Under the pieces are notes generated by a model. That model saw only the letters and a program-made list of their open reading frames with translations. It did not search any database and had not been told where the DNA came from. The translations under genes were made by a program, and so were the position numbers. From assembly GCA_900545015.1 (NCBI GenBank), contig UQXJ01000004.1, forward strand, positions 17,533 to 81,532: 64,000 nt of DNA. The letters are read 5' to 3'. Origin of the DNA: an uncultured Mollicutes bacterium. Its GTDB lineage: Bacteria; Bacillota_I; Bacilli_A; RFN20; CAG-826. Below are positions 18,871 through 28,338 of the stretch, piece after piece; the stretch's first letter is position 1, and each line of letters starts with the position of its first letter.

Positions 18871-19182
18871 TTAGCCACCAAATACATTAGTAAGAATTGC
18901 TAAATAAATTACAAAGATAACAAAACTTACGATAAATAAAATAACATTTAAAGCTAAGCCAAAGTTTGAATAGCTTCGGCCACCTTTTGTATTATCTTTA
19001 GAGATGTTCACGCCAATCGCACAAAGTACAATTCCTGCAACAGCAAACATTAAAGCAACAATACTTAAATACCAAAAAACGAAAGATAAGCAACTAAATA
19101 TAAGTGAAGTTAAAGCAAACACGAATCCTATAAGACCACAAACGGTATTTTTATTTACGAAATGTTCCTTTTTTTCACTCAT
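18871..19182 (-). CDS. Small membrane protein (DUF4190-like)
   Basis: 103 residues, with a short charged N-terminus and three to four hydrophobic segments separated by a KDNTKGGRSY loop. The pattern of paired helices with small residues and a short polar loop resembles the DUF4190 family of small membrane proteins. A good GAGGTG ribosome site precedes the ATG. It lies 9 nt downstream of the O-antigen-ligase-like gene and is probably co-transcribed. Function unknown. Confidence 0.7.
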   Translation of the reverse strand: MSEKKEHFVNKNTVCGLIGFVFALTSLIFSCLSFVFWYLSIVALMFAVAGIVLCAIGVNISKDNTKGGRSYSNFGLALNVILFIVSFVIFVIYLAILTNVFGG

Positions 19183-19191
19183 ATAATCACC

Positions 19192-20892
19192 TCACTTCTT
19201 TCCGTTTAATAACTCTGAATAAAATATATAATAAGTGTCATTAGCTTTATAGTAAATTGCTTTATAATCTTTTTCATAATTGCTTGGATCGCTCATATAG
19301 CCATTTAAGAAAACTTTTTCTTTTGAACCGAGTAAAACTACAACATTTAAGTGTTTAGTTTTATCTTTTTTCATCTTTTCAATAATGCTTTCCTGTAATT
19401 TAATTAACATAGTATTTAACTCAGGGAATTTATCTTTTTCAAAATCATACATTGAATAATGTAATTCAAGTTCACATTCAAATTTTTTAGATCCAAATCT
19501 TTCAATAATATACTTTCTTCCAATTGCTTTATCATATTCAAGATTAATAATTAATACGAAAAACGTTCCAAAGCATCCACCAAAGAAATCACCAAATAGC
19601 ATTGGCATAGATTCAAAGAATCCATAAACTACTTGAGATAACGATAAAGCAACAAAATAACCTAAGATTTTCTTATTGTATTTATACATTTTTATAGCTT
19701 TATAGAGCATCAAAGCGTAAATGCAAATAATAAATACTAGATAAGGTACACCACCATGCACTAAATATTCAAAAATTGTGTCATGCATGTAGTAAATATA
19801 TCCATAAGTTCTTGGGAAAATAAATCCAAGTCCATAGCCAGTTCCAAGAGTTAAATCTAACCAATTAGCATTTTGAAGAACGGTTTTAACAAGTTCTAAT
19901 CTATCATTTATTAAAACTCTCTTAAATAAATCAAAAATATCTATTAAATAAATCATTGATTCACCATCTTTAATTCGAATCATTTTAAATATGTATGCGT
20001 CTAATAAAAGATAGGTAATTCCACCAACTAAAATAATTGTAATTATTGAACATAAAATCTTATGTTTTTTAAATGATGAAAGGTATGAATAGATAAAATA
20101 GAAGAAATATAAAGTCATTGTTGATAGTGTTGCAGCTCTACAACGAGAAACAACAATAAAAGGTATAAAAAATATTGAAAATATAAAAATCCATTTTTTA
20201 TAAAGAACTGATAGAACAAGAATTGATACAATTGCAATATAGCAAAGATGCCCAAAAACATTACCAATTACAAAAAATGAGCGTGCTGTAACTGTTCCAT
20301 CTTTAAAAATGAAACCGTATTTAAAGAAATCTATATAAGCTGTTTGTTCTTTGATTACACTATAAATACAAGCACTTACAGTGAATAAAATCATTGAGCC
20401 TAATAAAATTGTTAAGAATTTTCTATAGCCTTTAACTGGCTTAAATAAAAAGAAAAATGAATAAATCATTAAAGTTGATAAATAGAAACTTAATAATGAC
20501 CATATTTTTTCATTTAATGTTGGTGTATTTTGTTCGTTTGGGAATCCATTAGCATATAGATGAGTCAAATCTTTTAAAAAGATTAAGCATCCCATATATA
20601 TAATAAGGATAATAAGAATCATTATGAATGCCCACTGATTCTTCTTTCCTTTAAATAAATCATTATGAGAGGCAATAATAATTGCAAACACATAAAGCAA
20701 TGTAATAATTGAAGGAATTAAAATTATTAGCCAAAGAGGGAATGCTTTTCCAAATACAGTAAAATCAGGAAAACTTCCGATATTAGCAGTTAATATATTC
20801 CCATAAAATAAAGATAGAATTACAGCTATACCTAGTAAGCATAAATATAAAACACCTTTAACACTAGAAGATTCTTTTCTTGCTATTTCCAT
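19192..20892 (-). CDS. O-antigen ligase/polymerase-like membrane protein
   Basis: 566 residues with about 12 membrane helices (residues 12-430) and a soluble C-terminal tail of about 115 residues. A mid-protein extracellular loop has GTGYGLGFIFPR followed by MHDTIFEYLVHGG. This resembles the H-(N/D)-x(3)-E-x(5-7)-G pattern of the Wzy_C/O-antigen ligase family. The family polymerises or attaches cell-surface polysaccharide. No other polysaccharide genes are adjacent. A TATAAA/TAAAAT box ends 6-8 nt before the ATG and there is no Shine-Dalgarno, again suggesting a leaderless mRNA. Confidence 0.65.
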   Translation of the reverse strand: MEIARKESSSVKGVLYLCLLGIAVILSLFYGNILTANIGSFPDFTVFGKAFPLWLIILIPSIITLLYVFAIIIASHNDLFKGKKNQWAFIMILIILIIYMGCLIFLKDLTHLYANGFPNEQNTPTLNEKIWSLLSFYLSTLMIYSFFFLFKPVKGYRKFLTILLGSMILFTVSACIYSVIKEQTAYIDFFKYGFIFKDGTVTARSFFVIGNVFGHLCYIAIVSILVLSVLYKKWIFIFSIFFIPFIVVSRCRAATLSTMTLYFFYFIYSYLSSFKKHKILCSIITIILVGGITYLLLDAYIFKMIRIKDGESMIYLIDIFDLFKRVLINDRLELVKTVLQNANWLDLTLGTGYGLGFIFPRTYGYIYYMHDTIFEYLVHGGVPYLVFIICIYALMLYKAIKMYKYNKKILGYFVALSLSQVVYGFFESMPMLFGDFFGGCFGTFFVLIINLEYDKAIGRKYIIERFGSKKFECELELHYSMYDFEKDKFPELNTMLIKLQESIIEKMKKDKTKHLNVVVLLGSKEKVFLNGYMSDPSNYEKDYKAIYYKANDTYYIFYSELLNGKK

Positions 20893-21178
20893 GTTGTAAT
20901 TTTATATCATTTACCAAAAAATTACTATTTATATCGGATAGGCACTACTTGACGCTTAATTGCAAAGATAAATCTTTTGCACATTAAAACCGGATTAAAA
21001 ATTGCTCTTTGTCTTTTTTAGGTTGAAAATGCATATCACAACTTTATAAAATATTTAAAGAAATGAAAAACATTTCGATTTGTTATTTGACGTCTTATTA
21101 ACTTCTACCCCTTATCATGTTTCATGATCCCCAAAAAGTAAATGAGAAATTTTTTCAATCTATAAGGAGAATAATTTA
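20893..21178. other. Divergent intergenic region
   Basis: 286 bp between the O-antigen-ligase-like gene (minus) and the lipoprotein operon (plus). The ligase -10 is at 20901-20906 and an AAGGAGA ribosome site for 21179 is at its right end. No repeats or RNA structure are recognised. Confidence 0.4.
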
Positions 21179-23257
21179 ATGAAAAGAAAAAGCTGTTTAA
21201 CAATCGTACTCGCACTTGGCTCCATAGCTTTATCAGCATGTGGTCAAACTGCACCAAAACCAACTAGTATTACAATTAAGGCTGAAGGAGATAAGAACTC
21301 TGTCAAGGTCGGAGAAACTTTAAAATTCTCAGCAGTCGTCGCACCAGAAGGCGTTGAACAAAAAGTTAATTGGACAATCGCACCTCTTACTGGCGAAGCA
21401 ACAATTTCTGAAAGTGGTTTGTTCACTGCAACTAAAGAAGGTAATGTCAATGTTGTCGCAACATCATGGAGTGATGAAGCAGTCAAAGCAACTTACCCTG
21501 TTACAATCACAAAAGCTGAAATCGTTTTAACTAAATTAGATATCGTCGCTTCAAAAACAGAACTTGATATTAACGAAACTGTACAACTCGCAGTTAGAAC
21601 AACACCAGAAGGTGCAAGCAATGATGTTCTCTGGGAAGTTAATAATACTGAAATAGCAACAATCAATGTCGCAGGACAATTAAAAGCTCTTAAAGCGGGT
21701 ACTGTTAAAGTTACTGCTACAAGTAAAAAAGATTCTTTAATTAAAGCAACAAAAGAATTTACAGTTAAAGCTGGCCAAGCTGGACCAGATACGCCAGAAA
21801 ATCCTGATGTTGATTGGAACACAGTAAAAGTTTCAACAGTTGATGAATATTTAGCTGCTAAAAAGGATGAAAAATTAAAAGTTAAAGGAACATGTACTGC
21901 TATTTGTGCTAATGGCGAAAAAGGTGTTACATATTATTTAAGTAATGGCAAAGCTGGTATCTTAGTATATCAACAAAAAGCTGCTCTTGGTGTCCCAGAA
22001 ATTGGCAAAGTTTATGAAGTCGGTGGAACAAAGAAAGTTGCTAATGGTACACATGAAATTTCAAATGCAGAAGTTTTTAAAGCAATTGATGAAAAAGTTG
22101 ACTATGTAACTACAGATATTTCATCACTCAAATTTGGTGATTTAAATACTATGGCTTCATATCAAGGTGGTATCGTTAACTTTAAAGATGCTGTAATCAC
22201 TTCAATTCCAACAAACTTAAAAGAAGATTTCTCAGTTGGATTTGCTATTGGAAAGAACGAAAGCACAATTAGAATTGACAATGACTTTATGAGCGCTGAT
22301 GAATTCACTGCATTTGGAAAAATGTTCGAAAGTGCAGTTGTCGGACAAAAATTTTCTGCTAAGGGATATATGAATGCATTCGGTTACGGAAAACCAAAAA
22401 ATCAAATCACAGTTTTAAATACAAAAGATATCGCTATCACAGAATTATCAGATCAAGAAAAAGCTGATCTTTATGTTAAAGAAATTTCAATTAAATCATC
22501 TTATACAAAAGATATAACTAAAGTTGATCTCCCAACTACACTTGCAAGTCTTGAAGGTTCAACAATTTCATGGGAATCAGATAGTGCAGCAGTCTCAGCT
22601 GATGGGACAATCACTCATGGTGATACTATGTTAACTGTAAAATTAACTGCAACATTAACTTATAAAGAAGCGAAAGCTAAAAAATCATTTGTCGTTACTG
22701 TTTTCCCTAAGAACGATGACAACTTAACTGTTGTAAATACACTTGATTTCGAAGAATGTACAATGGGTAGCGGGCAAGGTGAAACAAGCGCTGAAAGACC
22801 ATCATACTCAGACAAAGCCAATAATGACATTGTTAATCTCGGAACTCCAAAAACAAAATGGTTAATGAAAAACTGCTTAATCGCAGGTAGCAAAGATGAC
22901 CACAAAGAGGGTAAGTTTACAGCAAGATTAAAATGTGATAAAGCTGATCAAACAAAATCAGGTAGTATTAAGCTTGAAGAAAATTACGACTTCTCAATGA
23001 TTGAATTCAAATTAGCTACATTCGGCGCTCATGCACACGGTGCAGAAATTTACGTCTCATATTCAAATGACGCAGGTGCAACTTGGACAAATATTGATGG
23101 CAGGGATGCTATTGCAACTAGTTATGAATTAGAAACTTTCCGTTTTGAAATTCCTAACGCAAACGCTACTACAAGAGTTGCTCTCAACTACAGAGCAGGT
23201 TCATCTAAATCTACAATTAATATTGATAGCATTAGATTATTAAAGGTTAATGCATAA
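21179..23257 (+). CDS. Surface lipoprotein with bacterial Ig-like domains
   Basis: 692 residues. The lipoprotein signal peptide ends at the lipobox LSAC (C21). Two BIG2 Ig-like domains follow (about 30-113 and 118-197, with ATISESGLFTATKEG and ATINVAGQLKALKAG). Next comes an OB-fold-like region (about 212-425), another Ig-like module (about 430-515) and a C-terminal beta-rich carbohydrate-binding-like module (about 520-692). No catalytic motif is visible, so it is probably an adhesive or substrate-binding surface protein. The stop overlaps the ATG of the next lipoprotein by 1 nt, so the two are coupled and probably work together. Confidence 0.8.
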   Translation: MKRKSCLTIVLALGSIALSACGQTAPKPTSITIKAEGDKNSVKVGETLKFSAVVAPEGVEQKVNWTIAPLTGEATISESGLFTATKEGNVNVVATSWSDEAVKATYPVTITKAEIVLTKLDIVASKTELDINETVQLAVRTTPEGASNDVLWEVNNTEIATINVAGQLKALKAGTVKVTATSKKDSLIKATKEFTVKAGQAGPDTPENPDVDWNTVKVSTVDEYLAAKKDEKLKVKGTCTAICANGEKGVTYYLSNGKAGILVYQQKAALGVPEIGKVYEVGGTKKVANGTHEISNAEVFKAIDEKVDYVTTDISSLKFGDLNTMASYQGGIVNFKDAVITSIPTNLKEDFSVGFAIGKNESTIRIDNDFMSADEFTAFGKMFESAVVGQKFSAKGYMNAFGYGKPKNQITVLNTKDIAITELSDQEKADLYVKEISIKSSYTKDITKVDLPTTLASLEGSTISWESDSAAVSADGTITHGDTMLTVKLTATLTYKEAKAKKSFVVTVFPKNDDNLTVVNTLDFEECTMGSGQGETSAERPSYSDKANNDIVNLGTPKTKWLMKNCLIAGSKDDHKEGKFTARLKCDKADQTKSGSIKLEENYDFSMIEFKLATFGAHAHGAEIYVSYSNDAGATWTNIDGRDAIATSYELETFRFEIPNANATTRVALNYRAGSSKSTINIDSIRLLKVNA

Positions 23258-24726
23258 TGATTAGAAATAAGACTTTATTAACATTTTCTTCTTTAATAGT
23301 ATTTGCTGTTACCTCATGTGGAGGAACTGATTTAAATAATATCCCATCAAGCATGAAAATCATGCTTGATGGCAAAGTATTTGATTCAAAAGATGTTTCA
23401 ATTGGAGATATTTATACATTTACTTTAGATTTACCAGCTGAAGCAAAATCAGTTCTTGAAACTATTTCATGGACAAGTAGCGATTCAAATATTGTATCAG
23501 TTGAAAATAACGGAAAAATTTTTGCAAAATCAACCGGAACTGCAATTATCACTGCTGCTTCTTCAAAATATTCTTCTTTAAGAAGTAGCGTATTTGTAAA
23601 CGTCAAAGAAAACATTCATCAAGATAGTGTTGGTACTGGTTTCACAAAAGATGATCCAATCTTTAAGGGAAATGAAGGTTCAAATGAACCAATTGAAATT
23701 TATTTCATTGAAGTGCAACAAATGTATGAAGATTGCATTTACATCAAAAAAGGTAACGTTGACGTATTAATTGATGGCGGTGAAGCTTACGATGGGAAAT
23801 ATGCAAGCACATTCTTAAAACAAAAAATGGGCGATGATAGACTTGATTTGCTTATCGCAACACACGGCGATGGTGATCATATCAATGGTATTCCTAACGC
23901 ATTATCAAACATCAACTACATTTCTACTATCATTGACTATGGTGGAATCCAAACTTCAGATTATGCAAGAAAAAAGGCTGAATTTATTAAAAAGGGTGCT
24001 CTCTACCATACAGCATATGATTGTGTAAACTTTACTGACGGAATCACTTCAAGATACTATTTAACAAGCGAATTCTATGTCGATATCTTAGATACTAACT
24101 CATATTGTAAAAATAATGAATCAAAATCAAGTAACCCATATAGTGTTGCTGCATTATTTTCTTACAAGGATTTTTCGTTCTTTACTGCTGGTGACTTAAC
24201 AAAAGATTCTGAAGAATCATTAATGAAAAAAGTTGATCTTCCTAATGTTACTTTGTATAAAGCAAGTCACCATGGAAGTCATGGTTCAAATACACAAGCT
24301 TTAATGAACAAATTGAATCCAAAAGGTGTTGCAATTAGTGCAGCTATCCCAAAAGGAAGCTACGGACAAGCTCCAACAGCACCAAGCCCTTCAAAAACTT
24401 ATAATCTTAATGCTACAAAAGGACACCCTGCAGAAGAAGCTATCGAAAGAATTTACCAAATTCCTAACATCATGTCTAACTTAAGAGTTTATTGGAACGG
24501 TGTTAATGGTACAATGTGCTTTAAATCACATGGCGAAAATGACTTTGAATTCTCTGGATCGCCAACAATGAATGGTTATTACGACCTTACAAAAACAAAT
24601 GGTGTCGGTGAATGGAACGAAAAAGCTAATGACTGGAAAAATAAAGTCACTGGCGAAGAAAATCTTAAATTTAGTGATACAAAAGCTTTCAAATTCAGAG
24701 GCTACGATAAATATTTACCTCATTAA
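23257..24726 (+). CDS. Surface lipoprotein with metallo-beta-lactamase (ComEC/Rec2-like) domain
   Basis: 489 residues. Lipobox VTSC (C21), a BIG2 domain (about 31-116), then an MBL-fold hydrolase (about 145-470). The metal motif is THGDGDHINGIP (H203, D205, D207, H208). Further ligands are in TAGDL (D313) and KASHHGSHGSN (H338, H339, H342). This subfamily resembles the extracellular hydrolase domain of ComEC and related secreted enzymes proposed to cleave nucleic acids or phosphodiesters. Here it is anchored outside the cell and coupled to the Ig-domain lipoprotein. The substrate is not proven. Confidence 0.82.
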   Translation: MIRNKTLLTFSSLIVFAVTSCGGTDLNNIPSSMKIMLDGKVFDSKDVSIGDIYTFTLDLPAEAKSVLETISWTSSDSNIVSVENNGKIFAKSTGTAIITAASSKYSSLRSSVFVNVKENIHQDSVGTGFTKDDPIFKGNEGSNEPIEIYFIEVQQMYEDCIYIKKGNVDVLIDGGEAYDGKYASTFLKQKMGDDRLDLLIATHGDGDHINGIPNALSNINYISTIIDYGGIQTSDYARKKAEFIKKGALYHTAYDCVNFTDGITSRYYLTSEFYVDILDTNSYCKNNESKSSNPYSVAALFSYKDFSFFTAGDLTKDSEESLMKKVDLPNVTLYKASHHGSHGSNTQALMNKLNPKGVAISAAIPKGSYGQAPTAPSPSKTYNLNATKGHPAEEAIERIYQIPNIMSNLRVYWNGVNGTMCFKSHGENDFEFSGSPTMNGYYDLTKTNGVGEWNEKANDWKNKVTGEENLKFSDTKAFKFRGYDKYLPH

Positions 24727-24734
24727 TTAAATAG

Positions 24735-24760
24735 GGGACGCAAGTGATGCGTTCTCTTTT
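24735..24760 (+). terminator. Terminator after the lipoprotein pair
   Basis: GGGACGCA and TGCGTTCTC pair (with G-U wobbles) around AGTGA, followed by a T-run. Confidence 0.65.
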
Positions 24761-24776
24761 TATATTAGAAGTAAAC

Positions 24777-24818
24777 AAAAAGAGGATATTTTATAGTTCA
24801 CTATAATTTATCCTCTTT
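24777..24818 (-). terminator. Terminator of nrdG-nrdD
   Basis: On the minus strand AAAGAGGATA pairs with TATCCTCTTT, with a further inner inverted repeat, followed by a T-run. It lies just downstream of the nrdD stop. Confidence 0.75.
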
Positions 24819-24823
24819 ATTTC

Positions 24824-27229
24824 TTATTTGCTAATAAAGTTCATAATTTTAGGTAAAGTTGGAATAATCACATCTTCACCTTTTGTGCTTTCAACGAGCA
24901 ATGTAGGTGCTGTAGAGATGTTATATTTTTCAACTAAATCTTGTCTTTGAGTAGCATCAACTGTTTTATATTTAATGCCTTTCTTTTCAAAGATTTTTTC
25001 AGCCATTTTACAGTTTGGACATGTTGGTGTTGTAAATAAGATAAATTCATTTGAAGAATTCATAGAAACATTATTTGCTTCTTCATGATTTTCATGTTCA
25101 TGTTCACATCCACAGTCGCAATCATGATTAATTGTTCCATCAACTTTTGGATCAAATTTTGAAGTCTTAATGTTGTATGTTTTTCTTTCTCTATATTCTT
25201 CTGCTTTACCATCGTTCCAGTTTTGAACAGGTCTATAGTAGCCAGTAATTCTTGAATATACTTCAGTTCTCTTACCACATTTTGGACAGATAAATTGTTC
25301 GCCTTTTAAATAACCATGTTCTTTACAAACTGAATATGTTGGTGACATTGTGTAGTAAGGAAGCTTATAGTTTTCCGCAATCTTTCTAACAAGTTCAGCA
25401 GCTGACTTCCATGTAGGTAATTTTTCGCCTAAGAAAGCATGGAAGACTGTTCCACTTGTATATAAAGTTTGTAATCTATCTTGAACATCTAAAGCTGTAA
25501 AGATGTCATCTGTGAATCCAACTGGTAAGTGTGATGAATTTGTATAATATGGGGTTTTTCCATTTTCACTTGCTGTAATGATATCTGGATATTTAGCTTT
25601 ATCATGTTTTGCAAGTCTATAGCTTGTTGACTCTGCTGGTGTTGCTTCAAGGTTATATAAATCGCCATATTGTTCTTGATAAATAACAAGTCTATTTCTC
25701 ATGTGATTTAATACTTCAACAGCAAAGTCTTGTGTTTCTTTATGTGTTAAATCTTTTCTAAGCCAATTAGCATTTAAACCAACTTCGTTCATACCAACCA
25801 ATCCAATTGTTGAGAAGTGATTGTTGAATGTTCCTAAATAGTGTTTTGTATATGGATATAAACCATCATTTAATAATTGTGTAATAACTTTTCTCTTAAC
25901 AGAAAGTGATCTTGCTGATATATCCATCATGTGGTCAAGTCTAACAAAGAAATCTTCTTTATTTTTAGCAAGATAAGCAATTCTTGGAAGGTTAATTGTA
26001 ACAACACCAATTGATCCTGTTGATTCACCACTTCCGAAGAATCCGCCACTCTTTCTTCTTAATTCTCTTAAGTCGAGTCTTAATCTGCAGCACATACTTC
26101 TAACATCGCTAGGTTGCATATCGCTATTAACGTAGTTTGAGAAATAAGGTGTTCCATATTTTGCTGTCATCTCAAATAATAATCTATTATTTTCAGTATC
26201 TGACCAGTCAAAATCTTTTGTAATTGAATATGTTGGGATTGGATATTGGAATCCTCTGCCATTAGCATCACCTTCGATCATAGTTTCGATGAATGCTTTA
26301 TTAACCATATCCATTTCTTTCTTACAATCTTTGTAAGTGAAGTTTTGTGGTTTTCCACCAACAATACATGGCATATCAGCTAAATCTGCTGGAACCACCC
26401 AGTCTAATGTAATATTTGTAAATGGTGCTTGTGTACCCCATCTTGCAGGGATATTACAACCATAAACAAATGATTCAATGCATTTCTTTGTTTCTTCATA
26501 TGATAAATTATCAACTTTAACAAATGGAGCAAGATATGTATCAAATGATGAGAATGCTTGAGCGCCAGCCCATTCATTTTGCATAATTCCTAAAAAGTTG
26601 ACCATTTGGTTGCATAAGACAGAAAGATGTTTTGCAGGTGCGCTCGTTATCTTTCCAGTTACTCCACCGAGTCCTTCAACGATAAGTTGTTTTAAACTCC
26701 ATCCAGCACAATATCCGCTTAACATACTCAAGTCATGTAAATGAATATCTGCATTTCTATGTGCATTTGCGATTTCTTCATCGTAGATTTCACTCAACCA
26801 ATAGTTAGCTGTGATTGCTCCACTATTTGATAAAATTAATCCGCCAATAGAATAAGTAACAGTTGAGTTTTCTTTAACTCTCCAATCTGCTTCTTTAATA
26901 TAGTTGTCGACAATCTTTTTATAGTCTAATAATGTATTATTATTTCTGATTTTTTCATGATTTTTTCTATAAAGAATATAACTTTTAGCGACATCAGTAA
27001 AGCCTGCTTCCATTAATACTTGTTCGACTAAGTCTTGAATATCTTCAACTGAAATTTCGTTTTCATGAATTCTTGAATCAAATCTAGAACTAACTTGAAG
27101 AGCAAGCATATTAATTTGGCTCTCATCATATGCCTTATTCACTGATCCAAATGCTTTACTTATAGCTTTTGAAATTTTTGTGATGTCAAACATCACCTTA
27201 CTGCCATCTCTTTTAATAACTTTAATCAT
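24824..27229 (-). CDS. nrdD: Anaerobic ribonucleoside-triphosphate reductase with fused redoxin domain
   Basis: 801 residues. The class III ribonucleotide reductase reduces NTPs to dNTPs without oxygen using a glycyl radical. Visible parts: an N-terminal ATP-cone (about 1-95), the barrel, and a zinc site (C635, H638, C648, C651, with one Cys replaced by His). The radical loop is RITGYYRP, with Gly663. A His/Glu/Cys-rich linker (about 701-720) leads to a C-terminal glutaredoxin/NrdH-like domain (727-801) with CPNC at 737-740 and a TAPT cis-proline loop. The fused redoxin probably supplies electrons in place of formate. It is 11 nt downstream of nrdG, which activates it. Confidence 0.95.
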   Translation of the reverse strand: MIKVIKRDGSKVMFDITKISKAISKAFGSVNKAYDESQINMLALQVSSRFDSRIHENEISVEDIQDLVEQVLMEAGFTDVAKSYILYRKNHEKIRNNNTLLDYKKIVDNYIKEADWRVKENSTVTYSIGGLILSNSGAITANYWLSEIYDEEIANAHRNADIHLHDLSMLSGYCAGWSLKQLIVEGLGGVTGKITSAPAKHLSVLCNQMVNFLGIMQNEWAGAQAFSSFDTYLAPFVKVDNLSYEETKKCIESFVYGCNIPARWGTQAPFTNITLDWVVPADLADMPCIVGGKPQNFTYKDCKKEMDMVNKAFIETMIEGDANGRGFQYPIPTYSITKDFDWSDTENNRLLFEMTAKYGTPYFSNYVNSDMQPSDVRSMCCRLRLDLRELRRKSGGFFGSGESTGSIGVVTINLPRIAYLAKNKEDFFVRLDHMMDISARSLSVKRKVITQLLNDGLYPYTKHYLGTFNNHFSTIGLVGMNEVGLNANWLRKDLTHKETQDFAVEVLNHMRNRLVIYQEQYGDLYNLEATPAESTSYRLAKHDKAKYPDIITASENGKTPYYTNSSHLPVGFTDDIFTALDVQDRLQTLYTSGTVFHAFLGEKLPTWKSAAELVRKIAENYKLPYYTMSPTYSVCKEHGYLKGEQFICPKCGKRTEVYSRITGYYRPVQNWNDGKAEEYRERKTYNIKTSKFDPKVDGTINHDCDCGCEHEHENHEEANNVSMNSSNEFILFTTPTCPNCKMAEKIFEKKGIKYKTVDATQRQDLVEKYNISTAPTLLVESTKGEDVIIPTLPKIMNFISK

Positions 27230-27240
27230 CTTATCTCCCC

Positions 27241-27936
27241 CTATTCAATTCCTCGTATTTCAGTATAAATTCCATTTTCATTAAGTTTATTAACAAATGT
27301 TTGCATTTCCTCTTTTGTACATGCATGCAAACCTCTTTTTATGCATGTCTCGCTGTCTCTGAACTGCTGCAATAAATATTTTTTCGCTCCTTTAAGCATT
27401 AATGCTATCTCTTCGAAGTCAGCCAAATCGTGAAATTCTTTTATCACAGTAGTTCTAAATTCATAGTCAATTTTGCTATTGATAATCAATTTTATTGATT
27501 TGGTAATATTATTTAAGTCCATTTTCTCTAAGCCGCAAGTAGTTGAATATTTTCTTAATGAATTCTTTATATCCATCGCAACATAATCAATTAAATTTTC
27601 TTTAAATAATTCTTCTAACACTTTTGGATTATAACCATTAGTATCAAGTTTTACTTTAAAGCCTAGATTTCGAATCTTAATAATAAAATCTTTTAGTCCA
27701 TTTTGGAGAGTTGGTTCTCCACCAGTAATGCATACTCCATCCAATATTCCTTTTCTCTTTTTAAGAAATTCAAGAATTTCATCCTCTTGTATCACAGGTA
27801 CTTCACAGCCAGGAATTACAAGTGATGAATTTTGGCAAAAAGGACACTTAAAGTTGCAACCACAAGTAAAAACTGTGCAAGCAATTTGGTTAGGAAAATC
27901 TAATAAAGTTAACTTTTGAAAACCTGAAATCTTCAT
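27241..27936 (-). CDS. nrdG: Anaerobic ribonucleotide reductase activating protein (radical SAM)
   Basis: 231 residues. Radical-SAM enzyme that generates the glycyl radical on NrdD. The [4Fe-4S] motif CNFKCPFC gives C27, C31 and C34, and the SAM-binding GGEPTL motif follows. A few extra cysteines near the C-terminus could hold an auxiliary site. A GAGGAG ribosome site precedes the ATG. It is first in the nrdG-nrdD operon. No clear NrdR box is seen upstream. Confidence 0.92.
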   Translation of the reverse strand: MKISGFQKLTLLDFPNQIACTVFTCGCNFKCPFCQNSSLVIPGCEVPVIQEDEILEFLKKRKGILDGVCITGGEPTLQNGLKDFIIKIRNLGFKVKLDTNGYNPKVLEELFKENLIDYVAMDIKNSLRKYSTTCGLEKMDLNNITKSIKLIINSKIDYEFRTTVIKEFHDLADFEEIALMLKGAKKYLLQQFRDSETCIKRGLHACTKEEMQTFVNKLNENGIYTEIRGIE

Positions 27937-28338
27937 TTTCTTCTCCTCTATTTTAACCCTTTGCGAAAGGTTGCTAACATATCTTATATATTTAATTTAA
28001 CAATAACAATAGTAATGCTTTAAATTTTAAAAAAAGTAGTTAACTAGTAGTTTTCTAGTACTAAAGTTTTTTGAAAAAAGCATAAAAAATGCTTGACAGA
28101 AGCAAAAACCTTGTAATTCTCAATTATTTTTAAACCAGTTCCCTACTAAAGTACCTTATAAACATTTACTTTTTAGTAAAAAATAAAATCTAATTTAAAA
28201 CTTATGACTTTATATTTTTATTTACCATTGCAAAAATTTTGAATGTTTGCAATTGCTTTTCATTTACAAATTAATTATGAATTTCTTAAAGAAAACGGAC
28301 AAGCAGTCACTAACTTAACATAAAGCGTGAAATGTTTT
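27937..28338. other. 402-bp non-coding region between nrdG and hemolysin III
   Basis: Contains a small imperfect hairpin just upstream of nrdG (AACCCTTT/AAAGGTT), a minus-strand terminator at 28073-28094, and several short ACTAGT-type repeats around 28036-28066. A 6-bp inverted repeat TTTACT/AGTAAA lies near 28168. No ORF with a ribosome site and no clear NrdR, FNR or Rex site is seen. Confidence 0.4.
28073..28094 (-). terminator. Minus-strand terminator far downstream of hemolysin III gene
   Basis: On the minus strand AAGCAT and ATGCTT pair around a T5 loop and are followed by a T-run. It lies about 245 nt after the hemolysin III stop, so a long 3' region would be transcribed. Confidence 0.45.

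Noticed and set aside
27937..28070. NrdR, FNR or Rex box upstream of nrdG
   Set aside because: Only partial half-sites (for example TTGTTAAATTAAATA) are visible; no paired boxes of the expected spacing.
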